Assembly: GCA_036675505.1 (NCBI GenBank)
Contig: JAKFEW010000143.1
Coordinates: forward strand, 62,001 to 126,000
Direction of reading: 5' to 3'
DNA length: 64,000 nucleotides
Source: JAKFEW01 sp036675505
Lineage (GTDB): Bacteria > Cyanobacteriota > Sericytochromatia > S15B-MN24 > JAQBPE01
Shown: piece after piece, positions 24,589 through 39,008 of the stretch
Numbering within the stretch: the first letter of the stretch is position 1
How the letters are laid out: every line of letters begins with the position of its first letter
The notes under the pieces: model-generated
What the model was told of the DNA's origin: nothing
Databases searched by the model: none
The model's input: only the letters and a program-made list of their open reading frames with translations
Translations under genes and position numbers: made by a program

Positions 24589-26091
24589 ATGGCCCGCGTC
24601 GCGACCATCACCCCCGGCATCGTCCCCGATCGGGAGACCTTCGTGCGCCTCGCCGCCGAAGGCGACCTGATCCCCGTCTACGAGACCCTGATCGCCGACG
24701 CCGAGACCCCCGTGTCGATCTACCGGCGGGTGGACTCGGCCGAGGGATCGTTCCTGCTCGAGTCGGTCGAGGGCGGCGAAAAGTGGGGCCGCTACTCGTT
24801 CATCGGCTTCTCGCCGTGGCGCACGCTGGTGGCGCGAGGCGATCGCCACACCATCCGCGACGCCGGCGGCGAGCGCCATGGCGCCGGCGATCCGGTCGCT
24901 GTGCTACAGGCGCTCATGAACGACCACCGCTTCGTGAACGTCCAGGGCCTGCCGCGCTTCGCGGGCGGCGCCGTGGGCTGGTTCGGCTACGACGTCGTCC
25001 GCTTCGTCGAGCGCCTGCCCGACGAGACGGCCGCGGGGATCGACGCGCCGGACGCCGCCTGGATGTTCCCGGGCGAGGTGGTGGTGTTCGACAACCTGAG
25101 CCTGCGCGTGCAGCTGGTGCACCTCGCGCGCGTCTTCGAGCATGCCGACGCCGGCACCGCCTGGGACGCCGCTGTGGCCGCGTTGCAGCGCCTCAAGGCG
25201 CGCCTGCGCGAGCCGGCGCCGCAGGCGCCCATCGCGCACGGCCGCGAAATCACCGTGGCCGCGAACTTCGACCAGGCCGGCTTCGAGGCGGCCGTCGAGG
25301 CCGTCAAGGAGCACATCCGCGCCGGCGACGTGTTCCAGCTCGTGATCTCGCAGCGCTTCCAGGCCCGGCCGGCGCCGGATCCGCTCGAGGTCTACCGCGC
25401 GCTGCGCGTCATCAACCCGAGCCCGTACATGTATCACCTGCGCTTCCCCGAGGCGACGGTGGTCGGCGCGAGCCCCGAGCTGCTCTTCCGGGTCGAGCGC
25501 GACGAGTTGACCGTGCGCCCGATCGCGGGCACCCGCCCGCGCGGCCAGGATCGCGACGAGGACCTCGCGCTCGAGGCCGAGCTGCGGACCGACCCCAAGG
25601 AGGTCGCGGAGCACGTGATGCTGATCGATCTCGGTCGCAACGACGTCGGACGCGTCGCCGAGCTCGGCTCGGTGCGGGTGGTCGACCGGATGGTGGTGGA
25701 GCGCTACTCGCACGTCATGCACCTCGTGAGCTCGGTGGTGGGCAAGCTGCCGCCCGGCACCACGGCCTTCGACGCCTTCCGCTCGGCCTTCCCGGCAGGC
25801 ACCCTCTCCGGCGCGCCCAAGGTGCGCGCGATGCAGCTGATCGAGAAGTTCGAGCCGGTGAAGCGGGGCGTGTACGGCGGTGCGGTGGGCTATTTCGCCT
25901 ACAACGGCAACGCGGACCTCGCGATCGCCATCCGCACCCTGGTCGCGACGGGGGATACCATGACCTTCCAGGCGGGCGCGGGGATCGTCTACGATTCCGT
26001 GCCGGCGCTCGAGTACAAGGAGACGCTCCACAAGGCGGGGGCGGTGCGACGGGCGATCGAGCTGGCGGCTGCTGGCCTACCGGTACTTTGA
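24589..26091 (+). CDS. trpE: Anthranilate synthase component I
   Basis: 500 residues. It makes anthranilate from chorismate and ammonia supplied by TrpG. The Trp-feedback motif LLES (in SFLLESVEGGEKWGRYSF, about 49-66) is present. Catalytic motifs include RPIAGTRPRG, DLGRNDVGRV, PAGTLSGAPKVRAM and GAVGYFAYNGNADLAIAIRT. It ends two bases before trpG, and the order trpE-trpG-trpD-trpB is standard. Confidence 0.95.
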   Translation: MARVATITPGIVPDRETFVRLAAEGDLIPVYETLIADAETPVSIYRRVDSAEGSFLLESVEGGEKWGRYSFIGFSPWRTLVARGDRHTIRDAGGERHGAGDPVAVLQALMNDHRFVNVQGLPRFAGGAVGWFGYDVVRFVERLPDETAAGIDAPDAAWMFPGEVVVFDNLSLRVQLVHLARVFEHADAGTAWDAAVAALQRLKARLREPAPQAPIAHGREITVAANFDQAGFEAAVEAVKEHIRAGDVFQLVISQRFQARPAPDPLEVYRALRVINPSPYMYHLRFPEATVVGASPELLFRVERDELTVRPIAGTRPRGQDRDEDLALEAELRTDPKEVAEHVMLIDLGRNDVGRVAELGSVRVVDRMVVERYSHVMHLVSSVVGKLPPGTTAFDAFRSAFPAGTLSGAPKVRAMQLIEKFEPVKRGVYGGAVGYFAYNGNADLAIAIRTLVATGDTMTFQAGAGIVYDSVPALEYKETLHKAGAVRRAIELAAAGLPVL

Positions 26092-26092
26092 G

Positions 26093-26671
<579 letters not shown>

Positions 26672-26673
26672 CC

Positions 26674-27707
26674 GTGCTCAAGCCCCACCTCGCCAAGCTG
26701 ATCGATCGCCGCTCGCTGACGCGCGCGGAGATGGGCGCCGCGTTTGAGACCATCATGGGCGGCGGGGCCACCCCCGCGCAGCTCGGCGCCTTCCTGGTGG
26801 CCCTGCGCATGAAAGGCGAGACGCCCGAAGAAGTGGCAGGTGCCGCCGACGTGCTGCGGGCCCGGGCGACCCGCGTCACGCCGCCGAAGGGCCGCCCGGT
26901 CGTCGACACTTGTGGGACCGGCGGTGACCATTCGGGCACCTTCAACATCTCGACGACGGCGGCCTTCGTGGTGGCCGCGGGCGGCGCGGTGGTGGCCAAG
27001 CACGGCAACCATTCCAACACGTCGGCCTCGGGCTCCGCGGACGTGCTCAAGGCGCTCGGGGTGAACCTCGAGGCCACCGTCGAGACCGTCGAGGCCTGCC
27101 TCGCCGAAATCGGCATAGGGTTCCTCTACGCGCCGACGCACCACCCCGCGATGCGGCATGCGGGGCCCACGCGCAAGGAGCTCGGGATCCGGTCGATCTT
27201 CAACCTGATCGGCCCGCTGTCCAACCCGGCCGGCGCGGACCATCAGGTGGTGGGCGTCTACGACCGGGCGCTGGTGCCGGTCGTGCTCGAGGCGCTGGGC
27301 GCGCTCGGGCTGGTGGGCGCCATGGTCGTCCATGGCGCCGACGGGCTCGACGAGCTGAGCACCTGCGCCGACACCCACGTCGGCGAGTGGCGCGACGGCC
27401 GGGCCGAGTATTACACGCTGGACGCGCGCGAGCTCGGCCTCACACGGGCCGACCACGCGGCGCTGAAAGGCGGCGAGCCGGCCGACAACGCGGCGATCGC
27501 CCGAGCGGTGCTCGGCGGCGAGGCCGGGCCCAGGGCCGACATCGTCGCCCTCAACGCGGCGGCCGCGCTCAAGGTGGCCGGCCTGGCCGCGAGCTGGGAA
27601 GAAGCCTTGCAGCGGGCTTTCGCCGCGATGGCGGACGGCTCGGCGATCGCGAAGCTCGAAGCCCTGGGGGCGCGCAGCCACCAGCCTTCCGTGGAAAGGA
27701 CCATCCG

Positions 27708-27711
<4 letters not shown>
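26674..27711 (+). CDS. trpD: Anthranilate phosphoribosyltransferase
   Basis: 345 residues. It transfers phosphoribose from PRPP to anthranilate. The PRPP loop DTCGTGGD is intact, as are KHGN...SGSADVLKALG and the IRSIFNLIGPLSNP segment. The glycine-rich substrate loop reads KHGNHSNTSASGSAD rather than the more usual KHGNRxxSSxSGSAD. The start is GTG at 26674, two bases after the trpG stop. It overlaps trpB by four bases. Confidence 0.93.
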
Positions 27712-28901
<1,190 letters not shown>

Positions 28902-28930
28902 CCGCTCGGAGGGCGGGGCCTCGGCATTCC

Positions 28931-29518
28931 CTATCGCACCCACCGCCACGAAGCCACGATCGCCGACGCCTCGATACCGAAGGCATGCGCCACGTGCTCG
29001 TCTCCGTTGAAGGACAGGTCGAGCACCAGCCGGTACCCCACGTCTTGCCGGGTGATCACGACGTCGCGCCGCACGTAGGCCGTTGTGCCCGCGAGGTCGT
29101 GCCGGACCGTCCAGGATGAGAGGCCCGAGCGGTCACCGATCCGGATGCCCGCAAGCCGGTGCGGCCGCCTCGGCCCGTCCTGGTCGAACGCGTGCGGGTC
29201 CTCGCTTGGCGTGGCTGCGATCATGGCCGCGACGTCCCGCGGCCCCGCGATGCGGTAGAGCCGGCCAGCCGGCTGCCCGCCTGACCGCGCCGGCGAGAGC
29301 ACGAACCGCGCCACCAGACCCTTCGGCGGGTGTGGTCCGACCGGTACCTGGAGCCAGCCCGCGGGCAACGCGAGCACGACCTCATGGACGCGCACGGACG
29401 CCAGGTTCGCGGCGCCGGTCAGCGTGGACAGGATCGCGAGGAAGGCGACGAGCAGCGACCGAGGATGTATCGGGGTGACCTGTCCGGGGATCGATGGGCG
29501 TGCCGCTTCGCACCTCAC
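28931..29518 (-). CDS. Putative secreted protein, unknown
   Basis: 195 residues. A possible N-terminal signal or membrane anchor (SLLVAFLAILSTLTGAANLA, about 21-40) follows a 20-residue positively charged head. The rest has a mixed alpha/beta look (VVLALPAGWLQVPV, RLVLDLSFNGDEHVAHAFGIEASAIVASWRW) that vaguely recalls PsbP/Mog1-like domains. I would not assign a function. It starts at GTG 29518 just after lipoprotein B and is the last gene of that minus-strand unit. The start is uncertain. Confidence 0.6.
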   Translation of the reverse strand: MRCEAARPSIPGQVTPIHPRSLLVAFLAILSTLTGAANLASVRVHEVVLALPAGWLQVPVGPHPPKGLVARFVLSPARSGGQPAGRLYRIAGPRDVAAMIAATPSEDPHAFDQDGPRRPHRLAGIRIGDRSGLSSWTVRHDLAGTTAYVRRDVVITRQDVGYRLVLDLSFNGDEHVAHAFGIEASAIVASWRWVR

Positions 29519-29525
29519 CCGGCGC

Positions 29526-30791
29526 TCAGGTCGCGTCGGGCTGATCGCCCGCCTCGACCGGCGCCGGATTCGGCGTGGCCGTGGCCCGGGGCGTGGGCGT
29601 CGGGGTGGGCTCCGGGGTGGCGACGGGCGTCGGCGTGGCCGGGGTGTCGTCGTTGACAGGGGGCTCGTCGTCGCTTGGGTTCTCCGACTCGGCCACGACG
29701 GGCGCTTTCGACGCCTCGACGACCGGCTCCGCGGGCGCCTTGGACGCGGTGGCTTGGTCGGGCGCGGTCAGGGGCCTGGCCGTCGCGACCGGTGTCGTCG
29801 CCGTCGTCGGAGCGGCGGACGGCGCCGCGCTCGCGGTGGGCTGGGCAGAGGCCGCCACGGGCTTGGAGAACGGCGCGGGCGCAGAGCCGCCTTCCGGCGA
29901 GGCGGTGACCAGCGAACCGAGTTCCGCGGTCTCGGCGATCGCCGTGACTTCGGTCTTGGCCGCTTCGGCTTCCTTCAGCACGGTGTCGAAGGCGCGGGCC
30001 GCGGTGGCCGGGGGCAGGAGCGCCGCGGCCACCTGCCCGGTCGACGAGAGCTCGTTCGCGAGCGCCGTGGCGGCTTTCGCGAGGGCCTCCGGGCGCAGGG
30101 CGGCCGGCTGCACGGAGCCCGCCAGCAGCAGCTGGTCGACCTTCTTGGCGACGAACGTGGTGGCGGGGGTGACGCGGACGTCGATGCGGGCGTCGCGCGG
30201 AGCCGCCGCGATCGCCGCGAGGGTCAGCGCGTGGCCGCCGGTCTCGTAGGTGACGCGCAGGAACACCGAGGCCCCGGACGGCCGGATCGCCGCGAAGGTG
30301 AAGCCGCCATCGGCCGTGGTGGTCGCTGGCGCGTCGGACAGCGGCGCACCGGCTTCGTCCAGCACTTCCACGCGGGCACCCGCCACCGGCACCAGGTCTT
30401 CCGCTTCCCCGGCCAGCCGGTAGCTGGCGCCATGGTTCGAGATCACGCCGCCGCCGTTGTTGGCGATGACGGCCGAGCCCTTGTCGCTGATCAGCCCGCC
30501 GCCCGATTTCACTTTGGACGTGAAGCTTCCGGCGTTGTTGGACAGGATGCTCGCGGCGTTGTTCGCGACGATCTCGGCGCGCGGACCCAACACCCGCCCG
30601 GCCAGGATCCCGAGGTTCGCGATCGACGCGACCGGCGTGGCCTTGATGGCCACGATCGCGACCGACGATGGCTCGGCGGCCGGCGCCACGCCCAGTTGGC
30701 CGCGAGGGAACGGGCGGGCACAGGCGGCTGCCAGCATGAGCGTGCCCGCGAGCACGAGAGCGATGTGGCACTTTGGGAAACGGGGCCTCAT
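29526..30791 (-). CDS. Repeat lipoprotein B
   Basis: 421 residues. The lipobox LAAAC gives C24. Residues about 71-127 are degenerate octapeptide repeats (EIVANNAA, SILSNNAG, VIANNGGG, VISNHGAS). A Cna-B/carboxypeptidase-regulatory domain follows (about 135-172), then a helical region with VTPATTFVAKKVDQLLLAG (about 204-222), matching lipoproteins A and C. The last about 130 residues are a disordered Pro/Thr/Ala/Ser and Pro-Thr tail. It lies 36 bases after glgB and seven bases before the 28931-29518 gene. Probably cell-surface. The function is unknown. Confidence 0.8.
   Translation of the reverse strand: MRPRFPKCHIALVLAGTLMLAAACARPFPRGQLGVAPAAEPSSVAIVAIKATPVASIANLGILAGRVLGPRAEIVANNAASILSNNAGSFTSKVKSGGGLISDKGSAVIANNGGGVISNHGASYRLAGEAEDLVPVAGARVEVLDEAGAPLSDAPATTTADGGFTFAAIRPSGASVFLRVTYETGGHALTLAAIAAAPRDARIDVRVTPATTFVAKKVDQLLLAGSVQPAALRPEALAKAATALANELSSTGQVAAALLPPATAARAFDTVLKEAEAAKTEVTAIAETAELGSLVTASPEGGSAPAPFSKPVAASAQPTASAAPSAAPTTATTPVATARPLTAPDQATASKAPAEPVVEASKAPVVAESENPSDDEPPVNDDTPATPTPVATPEPTPTPTPRATATPNPAPVEAGDQPDAT
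30411..30581 (-). repeat. Degenerate octapeptide repeats in lipoprotein B
   Basis: Six or seven units of about 24 bases. Consensus hydrophobic-hydrophobic-(A/S)-N-N-(G/A)-(G/A)-x, more diverged than in lipoproteins A and C. Confidence 0.65.
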
Positions 30792-30827
30792 TCAGGTGTC
30801 ATACCCGAATTTGAGAGCAACCCGTCC

Positions 30828-35011
<4,184 letters not shown>

Positions 35012-35146
35012 CGCATCCTCCAGTCGGTCGTGGGGTCTCGCGGCCGCCGTGGCCGGCCGTCATGGCGGTTCATGTATACCACGAACGGCCTAACCGGGGT
35101 TGAGGCCTTCACAACCGCGGGTTGCGGGTCGCAGCACCACGGGAGT

Positions 35147-35155
35147 GGTAGAATG
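35147..35155 (+). promoter_or_regulatory. Extended -10 promoter element before trpA
   Basis: TGGTAGAAT: TGn followed by TAGAAT. It lies 28 bases before the trpA ATG, so the detached trpA has its own promoter. A -35 (TTGCGG, 35123-35128) would be 21 bases away, too far, but an extended -10 can do without it. Confidence 0.5.
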
Positions 35156-35183
35156 GGCCCGGCCCCTCACGGAGAACCCGCCC

Positions 35184-36008
35184 ATGTCCGCAGATTCCGC
35201 GACCACCACCACCTCTCGCCTCGAGACCCGATTCGCCGAGCTGGCGAGCCGCGGCGAGAAGGCCCTCGTCACCTTCGTGACGGCGGGCGACCCGGATCTC
35301 GAGCGGTCCTACGCCGTGCTGGAGGCGCTCGCGCGCGGCGGGGCGGACATCATCGAGCTCGGCGTGCCTTTCTCGGACCCCACGGCGGACGGCCCCGCGA
35401 TCCAGCGGGCCGCGACACGCGCGCTGGCGGCCGGCACGACGGTGCCGAAGGTGCTCGAGCTGGTGAAGCGCCTGCGCACGGCCGGCCACGACCAGCCGGT
35501 GATCCTGTTCGGCTATTACAACCCCTTCCTGCAATACGGTCTCGCCGCGATCGCGCGCGACGCGAAGGCCGCAGGCGCGGACGGCTTCCTGGTGGTGGAT
35601 CTGCCGCCCGAGGAAGCCGATGAGTTCCACACAGCGTGCCGGGCCGCGGGCATGGCGCTGATCTATCTGCTGACGCCGACCAGCGGCGAGGACCGGCTCG
35701 CGGCCGTGAAGGCCGTGGCGGGCGGCTTCGTCTACTACGTGTCGCGCACGGGCGTGACGGGTGCGGCCACCACCGACCTCGGCGAGGTCGCCATGCAGGC
35801 GACCCGCGTGCGGGCCGCCATGGGCCTGCCGGTCTGCGTGGGCTTCGGCATCGCCCGCCCCGACCAGGTCGCCGAGCTGCGCGACGCGGCGGACGGCGTG
35901 GTGGTGGGCTCGGCGCTGGTGGAACGCGTGGAGCGGCTGGGGCGGGGCGAGGCGACGTTGGACGAGGTTGAGGGAATGGTGCGGGAGCTGAAGGCGCCGC
36001 TCCGCTGA
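35184..36008 (+). CDS. trpA: Tryptophan synthase alpha chain
   Basis: 274 residues. It cleaves indole-3-glycerol phosphate. The catalytic Glu is in DIIELGVPFSDP and the Asp in FLVVDLPPEE. VSRTGVTGA and VCVGFGIARPDQ complete the active site. It is separated from trpB by 6.3 kb of opposite-strand glycogen and lipoprotein genes. It has its own extended -10. Confidence 0.95.
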   Translation: MSADSATTTTSRLETRFAELASRGEKALVTFVTAGDPDLERSYAVLEALARGGADIIELGVPFSDPTADGPAIQRAATRALAAGTTVPKVLELVKRLRTAGHDQPVILFGYYNPFLQYGLAAIARDAKAAGADGFLVVDLPPEEADEFHTACRAAGMALIYLLTPTSGEDRLAAVKAVAGGFVYYVSRTGVTGAATTDLGEVAMQATRVRAAMGLPVCVGFGIARPDQVAELRDAADGVVVGSALVERVERLGRGEATLDEVEGMVRELKAPLR

Positions 36009-36054
36009 ACAGCTACGCATGAGTCGTTGCTCATCGGCGACCACCGCATCCTTT

Positions 36055-36121
36055 CCCTCTCTCCAGCCCCCCCACGAACCCACCCGGGGGAGAGGACGGC
36101 ACGGAGGGGCTGGAGAGAGGG
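36055..36121. repeat. Long inverted repeat between trpA and the SSB-like gene
   Basis: Perfect 16-base arms CCCTCTCTCCAGCCCC (36055-36070) and GGGGCTGGAGAGAGGG (36106-36121) flank 35 bases. It lies between two convergent genes. There is no T-run, so it looks like a REP-like palindrome or an unusual bidirectional terminator. Confidence 0.7.
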
Positions 36122-36125
36122 AGGG

Positions 36126-36848
36126 TTAGAAGGGGATTTCCTCGCCGGCGGGCGCCAGCGGGGCCGAGCCGGACTGGCGGCTGCGGGGCAGGTAGGAGAA
36201 CTCGCGGATGAAGATCTCGAGGCCGTTACGCGAGACGGGCGTGCCGTCCGAGTGCGCGACGTCGCGCATCTCGTACGTGTCGAGGGCGATGACGCCGTAG
36301 TCGATGATGAACTTGTCGCCCTTTTCGAGGTTGTTCAGGCTGTCCGCCTGGCCGCCGAAGGCGACGACGTTGTAGAAGTCGCCCTGACCCTCGTCCTCAC
36401 CCGGGCGCTTGTAGTGGTTGTAGGCCACGCGCGCCTGCAGGTAGGACAGGCCCGAGCCGCTCTGGCGCAGGTCCTTCTTGTCGACCATGCCGACCATCCC
36501 GTGGACGTAGATCGTGTCGAACTCGTCCAGGTTCTTGAAGGCCTTGTGCTCCTTCACCTCGACCGAGAGGAGCGCATTGCGCAGCTCGCGGCCGTTGGAG
36601 CCGCTGAGCGGCTTCTTGGTGGCCCGATCCAGGATCGGGGCCTGGACCTGACGCAGGAGGCCGATCACCTGGACACCGGCGCCCAGGGCGTAGCGCCCCT
36701 TGAATTCCCGGAAGGCGTCCTCGTTGTGGAACTTCAGGTAAAAGGTCTCGACCTGCGGGCCTTCCTTGGAACGCCGTTTCGCCTCGAGCACGACGGTGCC
36801 CTTCTTGTCGGCGAAGCTCTGGATCGTCCCGGTGAGCAGAATCTTCAT
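36126..36848 (-). CDS. Single-stranded-DNA-binding protein-like, two OB folds
   Basis: 240 residues. Two OB-fold-like halves are seen: about 1-100 (KILLTGTIQSFADKKGTVVLEAK...) and about 110-225 (IYVHGMVGMVDKK...SYLQARVAYNHYKRP...DFYNVVAFGGQADSLNN...GDKFIIDYG). The C terminus reads EEIPF, like the DDDIPF interaction tail of bacterial SSB. Two OB folds in one chain is the Deinococcus-Thermus SSB arrangement. The start ATG at 36848 has AAAGGA seven bases upstream. An SOS-like palindrome lies 60 bases upstream. It might act as the main or a damage-induced SSB. Confidence 0.7.
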   Translation of the reverse strand: MKILLTGTIQSFADKKGTVVLEAKRRSKEGPQVETFYLKFHNEDAFREFKGRYALGAGVQVIGLLRQVQAPILDRATKKPLSGSNGRELRNALLSVEVKEHKAFKNLDEFDTIYVHGMVGMVDKKDLRQSGSGLSYLQARVAYNHYKRPGEDEGQGDFYNVVAFGGQADSLNNLEKGDKFIIDYGVIALDTYEMRDVAHSDGTPVSRNGLEIFIREFSYLPRSRQSGSAPLAPAGEEIPF

Positions 36849-36908
36849 GGATTCTTCCTTTCTCAATCTCCCCGCGGTGGTGAGCGGGGCTCAATAGCAA
36901 AACCATCA

Positions 36909-36924
36909 TAGAACAGTTGTTCTA
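36909..36924. promoter_or_regulatory. LexA/SOS-type box before the SSB-like gene
   Basis: TAGAACAGTTGTTCTA is a perfect 16-base palindrome containing GAAC-N4-GTTC, the LexA (DinR) box of many non-proteobacterial groups. It lies 60 bases before the SSB start and 137 bases before lipoprotein C, so it could act on either. SOS control of ssb is known in other bacteria. Confidence 0.6.
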
Positions 36925-37061
36925 AAAATGGAAGCCCGGATCGGCACTTGATCGGACGACCTGCGATCGCGGCGAAATTGGCGTCAAGCCCGGCTCCACG
37001 GTTATGAAGGGCCGGTCGCCGGGCAAAAAGTTCGGGAGCCGTAATCGAACAAGGAGCTCCC

Positions 37062-39008
37062 GTGACCCGCCGCGCCTCTCTCGTCCTCCTCGCCGTGCTG
37101 CTGGCGACGTCCTGCGCATCGCCCGCCAACCCACCTTCGACGAGCAAGGCGCCGAGCGCCGGCGCGGGCACGAGCGCGAAGGTGACCACGCCGCCCCCGG
37201 CGCCATCGGGGTCGGGGGCGGCATCGACGCTGCCTGGCACCGGCGCCGACACGGCCCCCGTGATCACCGCGCCCCGGACGATCACGGCGATCGCCGGCAC
37301 CGTGACGGCGCCGGCCAACCTCGTGGCGGCCGGCGGCCTCAACCTGATCGGCGCCGACGGCGCGACGATGGTGGCGGCCGGCGCCGGCAACCTCGTCGCG
37401 GCAGGCGCCGGCAACATCGTCGCGGCAGGCGCCGGCAATCTGGTCGCGGCAGGCGCCGGCAACTATTCGCTCGCGCAGGCCGCCACGCCGCCCGGCTTCA
37501 AGCCGGTCGCCCGCGCCCGCGTGTACCTGACCTCGGGCGACGCGGTGCTGCCGATCGCGCCCGTCGAGACGGATGATCAGGGCCGCTACCGCTTCCCCCA
37601 GGTGCCCTCGGGCGTCACGTACCAGGTGGTCGTCTCGATCATCACCCCGGCGGGCAAGACCGGGCGGCTGGCGTCGCTGGTCAAGCCGGAAACGACGGGC
37701 GCGGTGGCCGACGTCTCGCCCTTCACGACGATGGTCTGCGCGTCGGTGGTCGGCCAGAAGAAGGCGCTCGGCGACATCGACCCCGCGGGCTTCAAGGCCG
37801 CCGCCGAGGAAATCGGCAAGTTGATCGCCGCCGAGAGCGGCACCACCGTCGACCTCGGCGACCCGGCCGCGCTTTCGGGCAAGGTCGCGACGCTGGTCGC
37901 GACCTCGAGCGTGGCGACCGCGGCGCTGGCCTCGGTCAAGGCGACCGTCGAGACGGCCCCGCGCGGCGCCGAGGACCTGGCCAAGCTGATCCAGGATCTC
38001 AAGGTCTCCACCTGCGCCGTCGCGGATGTCGTTGCGGCCCCCACGCCGGGCGTCCCCGGCGACCTGCCGTCGGCGCCTTCCGCGATCGCCGTCGCCGAGG
38101 ACGACACCGTCTACCTGGGCGATCGCGAGCGCCGGCGCATCGTGGTCCTGAGGGGCGGCGCGTTCGACCGCGCGATCGAGGGCTTCGAGCCCCTGTCGCT
38201 CGCCGCTGCCGGTGGCTCGCTCTACGTGGGCGACGCAGACTCCGGCAAGGTGGTGAAGGTAGCCGCGGACGGCACGCGGACGGATCTGGCGGCAGACCAG
38301 GCCTACGAGCCTACGGCGATCGCCGTGGCGGAAGACGGAACGGTGTACTTCGCGGACGCCACGCGCCATGCGATCTACGCGGTGGCGGCCGGCGGCACGC
38401 CCACGGTGCTGGTCGGCGGCAAGCCAGGCTACGCGGATGGCGCTGGCGCGGCGGCGCGCCTCTACCGCCCGAGCGGCCTGGCGCTGGTCGGCAACGCGCT
38501 CTACGTGGCCGATGCCGGCAACCGCCGCATCCGGCGGATCGACCTCGGCGCGATCGCGTCGATCAGCGCCTTCGCCGGCAGCGGCGGGACCGGCGCCGTC
38601 GACGGCACAGGTACGGCGGCCCGCTTCGGCTACCCGGCGGCGATCGCCGCCGACGGCGCGGGCACGCTCTGGGTCGCCGACGCGGCGGCCGGCACGATCC
38701 GGCGCATCACCACCGCCGGCGTGGTCGAGACGGTCCTCAACGGCGGCTGCGTGCTCGACGCGAAGGGCCTGACCTACGGCGGCGGCCTGACCTTCGCGCG
38801 CTTCGCGCTCTACGTCATCGACGGCGATCGCATCGTGCGCCGGCCGGTCGGCCCCCAGCCGACCGCGACGCCGGCCACGGCGCCCAGCGGCTCGCCGAGC
38901 CCTTCGGCCTCGCCCAGCGCCTCGCCAGCCGCCGAGGCCAGCGCTTCCCCCTCGGCCACGCCCACCGGCTTGCCCACCAGCTCGCCCACCAGCTCACCTG
39001 CCGGCTGA
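37062..39008 (+). CDS. Repeat lipoprotein C with a beta-propeller (NHL-like) region
   Basis: 648 residues. The lipobox LATSC gives C18. A disordered Pro/Ser/Ala segment is followed by octapeptide repeats (about 84-138, LVAAGAGN/IVAAGAGN) ending in Tyr, a Cna-B-like domain (about 149-186), a helical part with VSPFTTMVCASVVG and, unlike A and B, about 280 residues of NHL-like repeats (SGLALVGNALYVADAGNRRIRRID, DGTVYFADATRHAIYAV, about 340-615). The tail is Pro/Ser/Thr-rich. GTG at 37062 has AAGGAG upstream. Confidence 0.8.
   Translation: MTRRASLVLLAVLLATSCASPANPPSTSKAPSAGAGTSAKVTTPPPAPSGSGAASTLPGTGADTAPVITAPRTITAIAGTVTAPANLVAAGGLNLIGADGATMVAAGAGNLVAAGAGNIVAAGAGNLVAAGAGNYSLAQAATPPGFKPVARARVYLTSGDAVLPIAPVETDDQGRYRFPQVPSGVTYQVVVSIITPAGKTGRLASLVKPETTGAVADVSPFTTMVCASVVGQKKALGDIDPAGFKAAAEEIGKLIAAESGTTVDLGDPAALSGKVATLVATSSVATAALASVKATVETAPRGAEDLAKLIQDLKVSTCAVADVVAAPTPGVPGDLPSAPSAIAVAEDDTVYLGDRERRRIVVLRGGAFDRAIEGFEPLSLAAAGGSLYVGDADSGKVVKVAADGTRTDLAADQAYEPTAIAVAEDGTVYFADATRHAIYAVAAGGTPTVLVGGKPGYADGAGAAARLYRPSGLALVGNALYVADAGNRRIRRIDLGAIASISAFAGSGGTGAVDGTGTAARFGYPAAIAADGAGTLWVADAAAGTIRRITTAGVVETVLNGGCVLDAKGLTYGGGLTFARFALYVIDGDRIVRRPVGPQPTATPATAPSGSPSPSASPSASPAAEASASPSATPTGLPTSSPTSSPAG
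37311..37475 (+). repeat. 24-base tandem repeats encoding octapeptides in lipoprotein C
   Basis: At least four nearly identical copies of a unit like GTCGCGGCAGGCGCCGGCAA (Val-Ala-Ala-Gly-Ala-Gly-Asn), with more diverged units at the start. Confidence 0.85.
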
